DNA of 64,000 nt from Pseudomonadota bacterium. GTDB taxonomy: Bacteria > Desulfobacterota > Desulfobulbia > Desulfobulbales > Desulfocapsaceae. A program made the position numbers and the translations under genes. The stretch covers positions 139,325 to 203,324 of the forward strand of contig JAEYNP010000113.1 in the NCBI GenBank assembly GCA_023412495.1, given 5' to 3'. The number at the start of each line of letters is the position of its first letter. Position 1 is the stretch's first letter. Of the stretch, positions 55,633-64,000 are shown one piece after another. The notes beneath the pieces were generated by a model that searched no databases, had not been told where the DNA came from, and worked only from the letters and a program-made list of their open reading frames with translations.

Positions 55633-56817
55633 TCATCTTCGACGGCCGAAGATACCCTGATCCTCTTCTTCCTGTTCCATGGACAGATCCGTCAGGTTGG
55701 TGGTCGCCTCGCCCCGCGCAGCCTTGATCCGGTCGAGGCCACGATTCATCTCCGCCCGTTGCGAGCAGTAAGTGATGGCGGTTTTTTCGGTTATCAGCCC
55801 GCGGCTGTAGAGTTCCAGGATGTGCTGATCGAAAGTCCGCATGTCGAGGGCCGACCCTTCCTGGATAACATGGTAGAAGGTCTTATCCTCGGTTTCGCCG
55901 TTCAAGATCAGGTCTTTCACCCGGAGGCTGGTATGGAGTATCTCCATGGCCGCCACCCGCCCGCCGCCGATCCGAGGCAACAGCCGCTGGCTCACGATCC
56001 AACGGATGGTGTCGACCAGCCGGTTGCGGATCTGCGGCTGCTCGTCCTGCTCGAACATGCCAAGAATACGGTTGATGGTCTGGCCGGCGTCGATGGTATG
56101 CAGGGTGGAGAGCACCAGGTGGCCGGTTTCCGCGGCGGTGAGACCTATCTCCATGGTCTCGCGGTCGCGCATCTCGCCGACCAGGATAACCTTGGGGGCC
56201 TGCCGGAGCGCTGCCCGCATTCCCACAGCGAAGGTACTGAAGTCGTTGCCCATCTCACGCTGGTTGAAGGTCGCCTTCTTCTGGTCGTGGACATATTCGA
56301 TGGGGTCCTCGAGCGTCACGACATGAACCGACCGCTCCTCATTGATCTTGTTCAGAAGGGCCGCAAGCGAGGTGGTTTTGCCGGTGCCGGTCGCCCCGGT
56401 AAAAAGGATGAAGCCGTTCAACTCGTTGGCCATCATATTAAAGGATGCCGGGAACTGCATGCTCTCGATGGTCGGGACCTGGGTCTCGAGTTTTCTGAGG
56501 ATCGTGGAGAAATAGCCCTTCTGGGTGAAGATGTTGACCCTGAACCGGGCCCTGTCCGAGAGCGAGTAGGAAAGGTCGCAGGAACCGTTTTCCACCAGGT
56601 CTTTCAACAGTCGACGGTTGTTGCCGATAAGGTTGAGGGCGAACGTCTCGGTCTGGAACGGCGTCAATTCCCCCACCGGCGGATCGACAGGAACCGGCAC
56701 CAGTTGTCCCGCCGACTCCACCTGCAGGGTCTTGCCCACGGTGATGTTCAGGTCGGAAACATTCGGGTGGGATTCCAGCATGGTGGCTATCCAGTAGTCT
56801 ATCTCCGTCTTCTTCAT
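55633..56817 (-). CDS. PilT/PilU-type twitching motility ATPase
   Basis: This type IV pilus retraction ATPase has about 394 residues. It has the N-terminal PAS-like domain with VSDLNITVG, Walker A GATGTGKTTSLA, the Asp box HVVTLEDPIEYVHDQKKA, Walker B PKVILVGEMRDRETM and the His box HLVLSTLHTIDAGQTINRI. GGAGGCCAGGA precedes the ATG. It is longer than PilT (about 345-370), with a C-terminal tail ending EEEDQGIFGRRR, closer to PilU. The N-terminal SDxH is replaced by SDLN. The gene diverges from ilvD by 142 bases. Pilus genes are not nearby. Confidence 0.9.
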   Translation of the reverse strand: MKKTEIDYWIATMLESHPNVSDLNITVGKTLQVESAGQLVPVPVDPPVGELTPFQTETFALNLIGNNRRLLKDLVENGSCDLSYSLSDRARFRVNIFTQKGYFSTILRKLETQVPTIESMQFPASFNMMANELNGFILFTGATGTGKTTSLAALLNKINEERSVHVVTLEDPIEYVHDQKKATFNQREMGNDFSTFAVGMRAALRQAPKVILVGEMRDRETMEIGLTAAETGHLVLSTLHTIDAGQTINRILGMFEQDEQPQIRNRLVDTIRWIVSQRLLPRIGGGRVAAMEILHTSLRVKDLILNGETEDKTFYHVIQEGSALDMRTFDQHILELYSRGLITEKTAITYCSQRAEMNRGLDRIKAARGEATTNLTDLSMEQEEEDQGIFGRRR

Positions 56818-56959
56818 TCCTGGCCTCCTGCGAAAAAATGTGCAATACCACTTGCTTTCAGAGTATATTGTGGCCAAACAGGCGAGAGTTACAAGCTTTT
56901 TTTCGCACTTTCCGTAAATTCTTCCGAAACCTATCCATCCAATCAACCGGAGTTTTACC

Positions 56960-58795
56960 ATGGCAATTCCACTGCGTAGCGCCGCAACGACCGAAGGACG
57001 CAGAATGGCAGGCGCCCGCGCCCTCTGGCGGGCGAACGGGATCAAAGAAGAGCAGTTCGGCAAGCCGATTATCGGCATCGTCAATTCGTTCACCCAGTTC
57101 GTACCGGGCCATGTCCACCTTCACGAGATCGGCCAGCATGTCAAGAAAATCATCGACCGGGAAGGCTGCTTCGCCGCCGAGTTCAACACCATCGCCATCG
57201 ACGACGGCATCGCCATGGGCCACTCCGGCATGCTCTATTCCCTGCCCTCCCGGGAGCTGATCGCCGACAGCGTCGAATACATGTGCAACGCCCATACTGT
57301 CGATGCGATCATCTGCATCAGCAACTGCGACAAGATCACCCCCGGTATGCTCATGGCGGCCATGCGTCTCAACATTCCCGCCATCTTCGTCTCCGGCGGT
57401 CCGATGGAAGCCGGCATCGACGGCGACAAGCGCTACGACCTGATCGACGCCATGGTCATGGCCGCGGACCAAAATGTCAGCGATGCCGAAGTCGCTCGGG
57501 TGGAGCAGTGCGCCTGCCCGACCTGCGGCTCCTGTTCGGGCATGTTCACCGCCAATTCCATGAACTGTCTCAACGAGGCACTGGGCCTTTCGCTGCCGGG
57601 CAACGGCACGGTGCTCGCCACCCACGCGAATCGCACCAGGCTCTTCGAGCAGGCGGCGGTCAGGATCGTCGAGATGGCCCGTGCCTGGTACGAGCGCGAG
57701 GACAACGCGGTGCTGCCGCGGTCCATTGCCACCAAAAGCGCCTTCATGAACGCCATGGCCCTTGATATCGCCATGGGCGGCTCGACCAACACGGTGCTCC
57801 ACCTCCTCGCCATCGCCCGGGAGGCGGGCGTCGATTTCACCATGGCCGATATCGATCGACTGTCGCGCCGGGTACCAAACCTCTGTAAGGTAGCCCCCTC
57901 CTACCATTATCATATAGAAGACGTCAACCGGGCGGGCGGCATCATGGCCATCATGGGCGAGCTCGATCGGGCCGGGCTCATCGACACCGCAGTCCATCGG
58001 GTCGACAGCAAAAGCCTCGCCGAGACGCTTAACCGTTTCGACATCACTCTGCCGACCCACGGCAAGGAGGCTGAAGCCCTCTATCTCAGCGCCCCCGGCG
58101 CCACCGGTAAGAACCTCGTCCTGGGCTCCCAGGACGCCATGTACCTGGAGGCCGACCTTGACCGCAAAACCGGCTGCATCCGCGATATGGCGCACTGTTA
58201 CAACCGAGAAGGGGGACTGGCCGTCCTCTTCGGCAACATCGCACAAGACGGCTGCATCGTCAAGACAGCCGGGGTCGATCCGTCGATCTTCAAGTTCACC
58301 GGCACCGCCCGGGTCTTCGCATCCCAGGAGGCCTCCTGCGACGCGATCCTCGGCGGCACGATCAAAGCCGGCGACGTCATCATCATCCGCTACGAGGGGC
58401 CGAAGGGCGGCCCCGGCATGCAGGAGATGCTCTACCCTACCTCGTACCTCAAATCGGTGCACCTCGGCAAAGAGTGCGCCCTGGTGACCGACGGCCGCTT
58501 CTCCGGAGGCACCTCGGGCCTCTCCATCGGCCATGTCTCGCCTGAGGCTGCGGCCGGCGGGGCGATCGCCCTCATCGAGGACGGCGACATCATCGAGATA
58601 GACATCCCGGCAAGGACCATCAACGTGCGGCTCAGCGATAAGGAACTCGCGGCGCGGCGGGTGAAAGAAGAGGCGAAGGGTTTCTGCGCCTTCAAGCCCG
58701 AAGGGCGCAACCGGCAGGTCAGCACGGCGCTCAAGGCTTATGCCCTGTTCGCCGCCTCCGCCGATAAGGGAGCCGTCCGGGTGCTGCCGGAATAG
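56960..58795 (+). CDS. ilvD: Dihydroxy-acid dehydratase
   Basis: This 611-residue Fe-S enzyme of branched-chain amino acid synthesis converts dihydroxy-isovalerate to ketoisovalerate. The cluster Cys residues lie in [12 protein letters not shown] and [19 protein letters not shown]. The substrate/active-site region reads [23 protein letters not shown] near the end. The length fits the long E. coli-type IlvD. CGGAGTTTTACC precedes the ATG. The gene is followed directly by an inverted copy of the dispersed repeat. Confidence 0.96.
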   Translation: MAIPLRSAATTEGRRMAGARALWRANGIKEEQFGKPIIGIVNSFTQFVPGHVHLHEIGQHVKKIIDREGCFAAEFNTIAIDDGIAMGHSGMLYSLPSRELIADSVEYMCNAHTVDAIICISNCDKITPGMLMAAMRLNIPAIFVSGGPMEAGIDGDKRYDLIDAMVMAADQNVSDAEVARVEQCACPTCGSCSGMFTANSMNCLNEALGLSLPGNGTVLATHANRTRLFEQAAVRIVEMARAWYEREDNAVLPRSIATKSAFMNAMALDIAMGGSTNTVLHLLAIAREAGVDFTMADIDRLSRRVPNLCKVAPSYHYHIEDVNRAGGIMAIMGELDRAGLIDTAVHRVDSKSLAETLNRFDITLPTHGKEAEALYLSAPGATGKNLVLGSQDAMYLEADLDRKTGCIRDMAHCYNREGGLAVLFGNIAQDGCIVKTAGVDPSIFKFTGTARVFASQEASCDAILGGTIKAGDVIIIRYEGPKGGPGMQEMLYPTSYLKSVHLGKECALVTDGRFSGGTSGLSIGHVSPEAAAGGAIALIEDGDIIEIDIPARTINVRLSDKELAARRVKEEAKGFCAFKPEGRNRQVSTALKAYALFAASADKGAVRVLPE

Positions 58796-58796
58796 A

Positions 58797-58920
58797 TGCG
58801 GGCTGGCACCCGCAACCCAAGGGTTGTTATCCCCTCCCACAACAGAGGGGACTCTTTTCAGTACCCCCTTGAAGGGTATAAATACCTTCACGAAATTCAT
58901 TCTCAAAAAACGAAATAAAG
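58797..58920 (-). repeat. Dispersed intergenic repeat, inverted copy B
   Basis: Read on the minus strand this block aligns with copy A at 41760-41880 at about 85% identity, including GGTATTTATACC, AAGGGGGTACTGAAAA, CCTCTG...GGAGGGGAT, AACCCTTGGGTTG and a GCGGG/CCCGC hairpin. One end reads TTTCAGTACC (58856-58865); the matching opposite end may be at 59087-59101, which would make a larger 246-base element. Confidence 0.8.
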
Positions 58921-59231
58921 CCGTAAAAAGTGCTTCAACCCGTGGAGATGGACTCTGGAAATGTTCGATATACGAGGCGTAGTGTTTGAAACGGTGCTTT
59001 GGTAGTACATATGGACAGCGAAGCGCAGTTACAGACCTACAACGGAGTAGATCGGACTTTTTTCGAGTCCATCAAACGGGAAATATTTTCTAAGGTACTA
59101 ACCTCTTATAAAATCTCACCAAACCTTCCCACAGGGCATATCATTTATGCTATGATACCCTGGCCGCAAAATCATTTTCGTTTTTCAGGTCCACCGCCCG
59201 CACCGCCGGCGTTATTTACAGGAGTGCCCAC
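58921..59231. other. Intergenic region upstream of the 2-oxoacid oxidoreductase operon
   Basis: This gap of about 310 bases has no gene that I can support. It contains TTTCTAAGGTACTAA at 59087-59101, the same tail as in copy A and the truncated copy at 39201-39215. A promoter for the operon is expected; I see no strong sigma-70 or sigma-54 match. Confidence 0.5.
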
Positions 59232-61016
59232 TTGAAACCGACCAACATCGACAATCCCGAATACTTCCATAAAGTCATAGACTGTCAGTTCGCCTGCCCG
59301 TCCCACACCCCGGTCCCCGAATACATCCGGTTGATCGGTCAGGGCAAATACGACGAGGCCTTCCGGATCAACTGGATCTCCAACGTCTTCCCCGGCGTCC
59401 TCGGCCGGATCTGCGACCGGCCCTGCGAACCTGCCTGCCGGCGGTCGCGGGTGGAGGAGACGCCTGTGGCCATCTGCCGGCTGAAACGCGTCACCTCGGA
59501 CTATAAGAATCCGGGGACCGACTTCCGCCTGCCGGTCCCGACCGATAAGAACGGCAAGAGGATCGCCCTCATCGGCGGCGGCCCGGCTTCGCTCACCGTC
59601 GCCCGGGATCTTCTGCCCCTCGGCTACACCATCGATCTCTACGACGACCAGAAGAAGGCCGGCGGCTTCATCCGCACCCAGGTCCCCTCCTTTCGCCTGC
59701 CCGAGAAAGTCCTGAACGAGGACGTCGATCGCATCCTCACCATGGGGGTCAACACCCACTTCAACCACTATGTAGATAGCCTGAAGAAGATCGTGGACCA
59801 GGGATACGACGCCGTCTTCGTCGGCACCGGCGCCCCGCGCGGCCGCGACCTGCCGGATCTGCCCGGCCGCAGGGAGGGCGCTAGCGCGATCTTCATCGGC
59901 ATCGAGTGGCTGGCCAGCGTCCTCTACCGCCATACCACCTCTTGCGGGCCGAGGGTCCTGGTCCTCGGCGGCGGCAATACCGCCATGGACTGCTGCCGCA
60001 CGGCCAAAAGGCTCGGAGCAGAAGAGGTTCAGGTCATCGTGCGCAGCCCGCAGGCGGAGATGAAGGCTTCACCCTGGGAGATCGAGGACGCCCTGGAAGA
60101 GGGCATCCCCATCGTCGATAACCATACGCCGCTCGAATTCGTGGTAGAAAACGGCAGACTCACCGGCATGAAGTTTCAGAAGATGACAGCTGAATATGAC
60201 GGGGACGGGAAACGACGCCTTGTGGCCGCCATCGAACCGCCGGTCTTCATTCCCTGCGACCAAGTCATCCTGGCGGTTGGCCAGTTGAACGCCTTTCCTT
60301 TCATCGAGGGGGATTTTGGGATTGCGATGAACGACCGCGGCCTGCCGGTGCTCGATCCCGTCACCTTCCAATCCACCATACCCCATATCTTCTTCGGCGG
60401 CGATGCAGCCTTCGGCCCGAAAAACGTCATCACCGCCGTCGCCCACGGCCATGAGGCGGCGATCTCCATCGATCTCTTCTGCAGGGGGATGGATCTCCAC
60501 GACCGGCCAGGCCCGACCACCAACCTGGTCAGCCAGAAGATGGGCATGCACGACTGGCTCTACGACAGCTCGGTCTCCGCCGATAAACGGCACGCGGTGC
60601 CCACCGTCGACCGGGCCAAGTCGCTGCGCGACCGGCTGATCGAGGTGGAACTGGGCTTCGACAAACCCACCGCCAACCACGAAGCCTCGCGCTGCCTGAA
60701 CTGCGATGTCCAGACCGTCTTCACCCATTCCACCTGCATCGAGTGCGATGCCTGTGTCGATATCTGCCCGGAAATGTGCATCACCTTCACCGACAACGGC
60801 GATGAGGATGATCTCCGCGGCCGGCTCCTCGCCCCGGCAGATAACCGGGAGCAGGACCTCTACGTCTCGGAAGCTCTGCCCACCGGCAGGGTGATGGTCA
60901 AGGATGAGAACGTCTGCCTGCACTGCGGCCTCTGTGCCGAGCGCTGCCCGACCTCTTCCTGGGAAATGATGAAGTACACCTATAGATCGCCAATTGCAGG
61001 CGAGAGAAAAAAATGA
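59232..61016 (+). CDS. GltD-like FAD/NAD(P) oxidoreductase with 4Fe-4S ferredoxin domain
   Basis: This 594-residue protein starts at a TTG preceded by GGAG at good spacing. It resembles glutamate-synthase small subunits: an N-terminal Fe-S region (FACPSHTPVPEYIRL, ICDRPCEPACRRSR), an FAD motif IALIGGGPASLTVARDL near residue 115 and an NAD(P) motif VLVLGGGNTAMDCCRTA. After residue 480 two 4Fe-4S motifs follow, CIECDACVDICPEMC and CLHCGLCAERCP. It is the first gene of an operon with 2-oxoacid oxidoreductase subunits and overlaps the next by four bases, so it likely passes electrons between ferredoxin and NAD(P). Confidence 0.9.
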   Translation: MKPTNIDNPEYFHKVIDCQFACPSHTPVPEYIRLIGQGKYDEAFRINWISNVFPGVLGRICDRPCEPACRRSRVEETPVAICRLKRVTSDYKNPGTDFRLPVPTDKNGKRIALIGGGPASLTVARDLLPLGYTIDLYDDQKKAGGFIRTQVPSFRLPEKVLNEDVDRILTMGVNTHFNHYVDSLKKIVDQGYDAVFVGTGAPRGRDLPDLPGRREGASAIFIGIEWLASVLYRHTTSCGPRVLVLGGGNTAMDCCRTAKRLGAEEVQVIVRSPQAEMKASPWEIEDALEEGIPIVDNHTPLEFVVENGRLTGMKFQKMTAEYDGDGKRRLVAAIEPPVFIPCDQVILAVGQLNAFPFIEGDFGIAMNDRGLPVLDPVTFQSTIPHIFFGGDAAFGPKNVITAVAHGHEAAISIDLFCRGMDLHDRPGPTTNLVSQKMGMHDWLYDSSVSADKRHAVPTVDRAKSLRDRLIEVELGFDKPTANHEASRCLNCDVQTVFTHSTCIECDACVDICPEMCITFTDNGDEDDLRGRLLAPADNREQDLYVSEALPTGRVMVKDENVCLHCGLCAERCPTSSWEMMKYTYRSPIAGERKK

Positions 61017-62878
61017 ATAAGATAGAAAGAGTCAACGACTTCGTCGTCCGCTTTGCCAACATCAACGGCTCCGGTTCCGCGAGCGCCAACAACCTCTTCG
61101 CCAGGGCCATCTTTCGGCTGGGGGTGCCGGTTAGCCCCAAGAACATCTTTCCCAGCAACATCCAGGGCCTGCCGACCTGGTACGAGGTCCGGGTGAACGA
61201 ACACGGCTACCTCGCCCGGCGGGGCGGCTACGACATGGTAGTCGCCGTCAACGGCCAGACCCTCATTCAGGATTACCGGGAGCTTCTGTCCGGCGGCTAC
61301 TTCCTCTACGATTCAACCAAAGAACTGCCTGCCGAATGCACCCGAACCGACATCACCCCCATCCCCATTCCGCTCACCCAGCTGTGCAACGAAGCCTTCG
61401 AGAACCCGAAACTTCGGCAGCTGCTGAAAAACATCATCTATGTCGGCTCGCTCTCCTACCTTATCGACCTCGACTTTGCCATTCTCACCGAGGCTATTGA
61501 AAGGCAGTTCAAGGGAAAGCCGAAACTCGCGGAACCGAACATCAAGGCTCTGGAGATCGGCTATGCCTACGCCGAAGAGCATCATCCGGGAGTCTGTAAA
61601 CTGAAGGTGAGAAGAACCGATAAACTTGGCGACGATATCCTCTTCGACGGCAACTCGGCCTGCGCCCTCGGCGCTATCTATGCCGGGGCGACGGTGGCCG
61701 GCTGGTATCCGATCACCCCGTCCACCTCCATCGTCGAGGCCTTCGAGAAGTACGCTGCAAAGTTCCGGGTGGAACAGGACACCGGCCGGCGCAAGGTGGC
61801 CATTCTCCAGGCCGAGGACGAGATGGCGGCGCTCGGCATCGTCATCGGGGCCTCCTGGATGGGCGCCCGGGCCTTTACCGCCACCTCCGGGCCGGGCATC
61901 TCGCTGATGAGCGAATTTCTGGGGCTGGCCTACTTCGCCGAGGTTCCGGCGGTGCTGATCGACGTGCAGCGGGTAGGTCCCAGCACCGGCATGCCCACCC
62001 GGACCCAGCAAGCCGATCTCCTTTCCTGTGCCTACGGTTCACACGGCGACACCAAACACGTCCTGCTCTTCCCCTGCGATCCGAGGGAGTGTTTCGAGCT
62101 GACCGCCGACGCCTTCGACCTCACCGAGCGGCTGCAGACCCCGGTTATCGTCATGAGCGACCTCGATCTGGGCATGAACGACCATATCAGCCCGCCGCTC
62201 ACCTGGGACGACAGCCGGAAATACGATCGCGGTAAGGTGCTCACCGCGGATGATCTGGAGAAGATCACGGGAAAATGGGGCCGATATCGCGACATGGATG
62301 GGGACGGCATCTGTTGGCGCACTTACCCCGGAACCCATCCCGCCAAGGGTTCCTACTTCACCCGGGGAACCTCCCATAACGAGTATTCCGCCTATACCGA
62401 AGAGAGCCCGGTCTATCGGGCCAACATGGAGCGGCTCCTGACCAAGTGGCAGACCGCCCGCGGCCTGGTGCCCGCGCCGCGGACCAAAATCCGCGATCGA
62501 AAAAACCACGCCGCAGCCGTCTTTTTCGGGACGACCACCCATGCCGCCTACGAAGCAATCGGCAGACTTGCCCGGCAGGAGGGCATCAATGTCAATTCCC
62601 TGCGCCTCAGGGCCTTTCCTTTCCAGGACGAGATCGTCGACTTCATCCTGGGCCATGAGACTGTTTTCGTCATCGAGCAGAACCGCGACGCTCAGCTGAA
62701 GAGCCTCCTGGTCAACGAATGCGGGATTGCGCCTTCAAAACTTCAGTCGATCCTTCATTTCGACGGCCTGCCGATCACGGCCGACTTCATTTTTTCCGGA
62801 CTGAAGTCGTATTTCGATCGTGAGAATGGTGAGAGTGGATCAACCCCCGCCGAAGTAGATAAAGGAGGTCAGCAATGA
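61013..62878 (+). CDS. 2-oxoacid:acceptor oxidoreductase, fused gamma-alpha subunit
   Basis: This 621-residue protein fuses a gamma domain (residues about 1-195, FANINGSGSASANNLFARAI) to an alpha (pyrimidine-binding/transferase) domain that starts LFDGNSACALGAIYAGATVA. PITPSTSIVEAF and SGPGISLMSEFLGLAYFAEV are typical of KorA/PorA. The last 130 residues include NRDAQLKSLLV, the usual C-terminal Rossmann-like domain. It decarboxylates a 2-oxoacid to acyl-CoA and reduces ferredoxin, together with the beta subunit. The start overlaps the flavoprotein gene (ATGA), and the next gene overlaps its stop. The oxoacid specificity cannot be read from sequence. Confidence 0.92.
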   Translation: MNKIERVNDFVVRFANINGSGSASANNLFARAIFRLGVPVSPKNIFPSNIQGLPTWYEVRVNEHGYLARRGGYDMVVAVNGQTLIQDYRELLSGGYFLYDSTKELPAECTRTDITPIPIPLTQLCNEAFENPKLRQLLKNIIYVGSLSYLIDLDFAILTEAIERQFKGKPKLAEPNIKALEIGYAYAEEHHPGVCKLKVRRTDKLGDDILFDGNSACALGAIYAGATVAGWYPITPSTSIVEAFEKYAAKFRVEQDTGRRKVAILQAEDEMAALGIVIGASWMGARAFTATSGPGISLMSEFLGLAYFAEVPAVLIDVQRVGPSTGMPTRTQQADLLSCAYGSHGDTKHVLLFPCDPRECFELTADAFDLTERLQTPVIVMSDLDLGMNDHISPPLTWDDSRKYDRGKVLTADDLEKITGKWGRYRDMDGDGICWRTYPGTHPAKGSYFTRGTSHNEYSAYTEESPVYRANMERLLTKWQTARGLVPAPRTKIRDRKNHAAAVFFGTTTHAAYEAIGRLARQEGINVNSLRLRAFPFQDEIVDFILGHETVFVIEQNRDAQLKSLLVNECGIAPSKLQSILHFDGLPITADFIFSGLKSYFDRENGESGSTPAEVDKGGQQ

Positions 62879-63927
62879 GCACCGAGAGACCGATCTTCCG
62901 TCACCCCCACGCTCCCAAGAATGCCCTCGGCCTGACGCGCAAGGATTACGAGGGAGTTGCCTCCACTTTATGCGCCGGCTGCGGCCACGACTCGACCACC
63001 AACGCCATCATCCAGGCCTGCTTCGAGCTTGCCCTAGAACCTCACCGGATAGCCAAATTGTCGGGTATCGGCTGCTCCTCCAAGACCCCGGCCTATTTCC
63101 TCAGCCGGGCCCACGGCTTCAACGCCGTTCACGGCCGAATGCCGGCCATCGCCGCCGGTGCCAACATGGCCAACAGGGAGCTGCTCTACATCGGCATCTC
63201 CGGCGACGGCGACACCGCCTCCATCGGCATGGGCCAATTCGCCCACGCCCTGCGCCGGAACCTGAATCTCAATTACATCTGCATGAACAACGGCTGCTAC
63301 GGCCTCACCAAAGGCCAGGACTCGGCCACCGCCGATTTCGGCTCTGCCGGCAAGAAGGGCGTGCCCAATCCCTATTCCTCCATCGATCTCTGCGAGCTGG
63401 CCATAAGTCTTGGCGCGAGCTTCGTCGCCCGCGGCTTCTCCGGCGATAAACAGCAGCTGGTGCCTCTCATCAAGGCCGCCTTTGCCCACAACGGCCTTGC
63501 CTTCATCGACGTCATATCTCCCTGCGTGACCTTCAACAACACCGCCACCTCGACCAAAAGTTACGAATACGTACGGGAACACAGCGAGGCCACCAATACC
63601 TTCGATTTCGTGCCGCTCCAGAAGGAGATCCTCGCCCACTACCCGGAAGGAACAAGCAGGGAGGTGATCATGCACGACGGAAGCATCATTCATCTGCACA
63701 AGGCCGAAACGGGACCACAGGTAACGGACAGGCGAAAAGCCCTGGACAATCTCGAAGAGCATAAGGAAAAAGGCAGGCTACTGACCGGACTCCTCTACAT
63801 CAATCCGGACAGCAGGGACACCCACGAGATCATCAATTCGACCCTGTGCCCCTTAAACGGCCTGGGCGAAGCGGATCTCTGTCCCGGGAATGCCGTTTTG
63901 CAGCAGATCAATGCTGGATTGAGATAA
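62875..63927 (+). CDS. 2-oxoacid:ferredoxin oxidoreductase, beta (TPP-binding) subunit
   Basis: This 350-residue subunit binds thiamine diphosphate: the Mg-TPP motif is SGDGDTASIGMGQFAHALRR with NNGCYGLTKGQDS. A cysteine set includes TLCAGCGHDS and LSGIGCSSKTP. The C-terminal 60 residues (NSTLCPLNGLGEADLCPGN) are longer than in minimal KorB. AAAGGAGGTCAGC precedes the ATG. It is the last gene of the operon and is followed at once by a GGACTGA tandem array. Confidence 0.94.
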   Translation: MSTERPIFRHPHAPKNALGLTRKDYEGVASTLCAGCGHDSTTNAIIQACFELALEPHRIAKLSGIGCSSKTPAYFLSRAHGFNAVHGRMPAIAAGANMANRELLYIGISGDGDTASIGMGQFAHALRRNLNLNYICMNNGCYGLTKGQDSATADFGSAGKKGVPNPYSSIDLCELAISLGASFVARGFSGDKQQLVPLIKAAFAHNGLAFIDVISPCVTFNNTATSTKSYEYVREHSEATNTFDFVPLQKEILAHYPEGTSREVIMHDGSIIHLHKAETGPQVTDRRKALDNLEEHKEKGRLLTGLLYINPDSRDTHEIINSTLCPLNGLGEADLCPGNAVLQQINAGLR

Positions 63928-63930
63928 ATA

Positions 63931-64000
63931 GGACTGAGGACTGAGGACTGAGGACTGAGGACTGAGGACTGAGGACTGAGGACTGAGGACTGAGGACTGA
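63931..64000. repeat. Perfect GGACTGA tandem array
   Basis: Ten exact copies of GGACTGA fill 63931-64000 and run into the window edge, so the array is at least 70 bases. It starts three bases after the stop codon of the 2-oxoacid oxidoreductase beta gene. It is the most perfect of five heptamer arrays in the window. Confidence 0.97.

Noticed and set aside
56858..58906. A 682-codon open frame lies antisense to ilvD.
   Set aside because: It is the shadow of a GC-rich true gene, with no ribosome site and composition unlike a real protein.

Overview
The window is a 64 kb piece of a GC-rich bacterial chromosome. It most resembles a Desulfobacterota (Desulfobulbales-like) anaerobe. That is inferred from a Hyf-type membrane hydrogenase operon, a ferredoxin-type 2-oxoacid oxidoreductase coupled to a flavoprotein, sigma-54 regulation, flavoredoxin and a mix of housekeeping genes. 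No rRNA, tRNA, CRISPR array, prophage or intact insertion sequence was seen.

Layout. (1) 1-7.3 kb: the start of a minus-strand hydrogenase/complex I-like operon (unknown protein, HyfB-like, HyfC-like, HyfE-like, running off the left edge). It is preceded by a textbook -24/-12 promoter and sits beside a divergent histidine kinase and GAFTGA-type response regulator. (2) 7.6-17.9 kb: a universal stress protein, a tripartite RND efflux operon, an alkaline-phosphatase-superfamily membrane enzyme and an M19 dipeptidase. (3) 18.2-23.2 kb: an LbtU-like siderophore porin whose promoter carries two matching DtxR-type palindromes, then a Cys-rich DUF2325 protein, a small STAS-like protein and a CBS-PAS-GGDEF protein with a changed GGDEF motif. 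(4) 23.2-32.6 kb: a MacAB-like exporter (two permeases, ATPase, adaptor), a CBS protein overlapping aspartate kinase, a PilZ protein, flavoredoxin, RNase HI and a ribbon-helix-helix-like protein. (5) 33-40 kb: asparagine synthetase, an SDR epimerase, a hexapeptide acyltransferase, a secreted SGNH hydrolase with a CFI-box tail, a secreted propeller-like protein and a lone GspC. (6) 40-58.8 kb: mostly housekeeping (yajC, tgt, glk, guaA, guaB, a Sua5/YciO protein, ihfB, rpsA, a DEAD-box helicase, a PilT-type ATPase, ilvD) mixed with a REC-DUF4388-PilZ protein, a small-molecule kinase and a NYN-cold-shock fusion. (7) 59.2-64 kb: a three-gene operon for a flavoprotein-linked 2-oxoacid oxidoreductase.

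Two kinds of non-coding structure cut across the map. Five genes end in, or are directly followed by, arrays of 7-bp repeats, and in two unrelated kinases the array supplies the last codons. A separate dispersed intergenic repeat, with MITE-like ends (TTTYAGTACC) and an adjoining ACCCTTGGGT/hairpin block, occurs in several copies between 39 and 59 kb.

The best candidates for something new are the LbtU-DUF2325-STAS-like iron-regulated cluster, the unrecognised first gene of the sigma-54-driven hydrogenase operon, and the heptamer arrays at gene ends. Start sites were chosen by eye from ribosome binding sites and homology, and several remain uncertain where noted.
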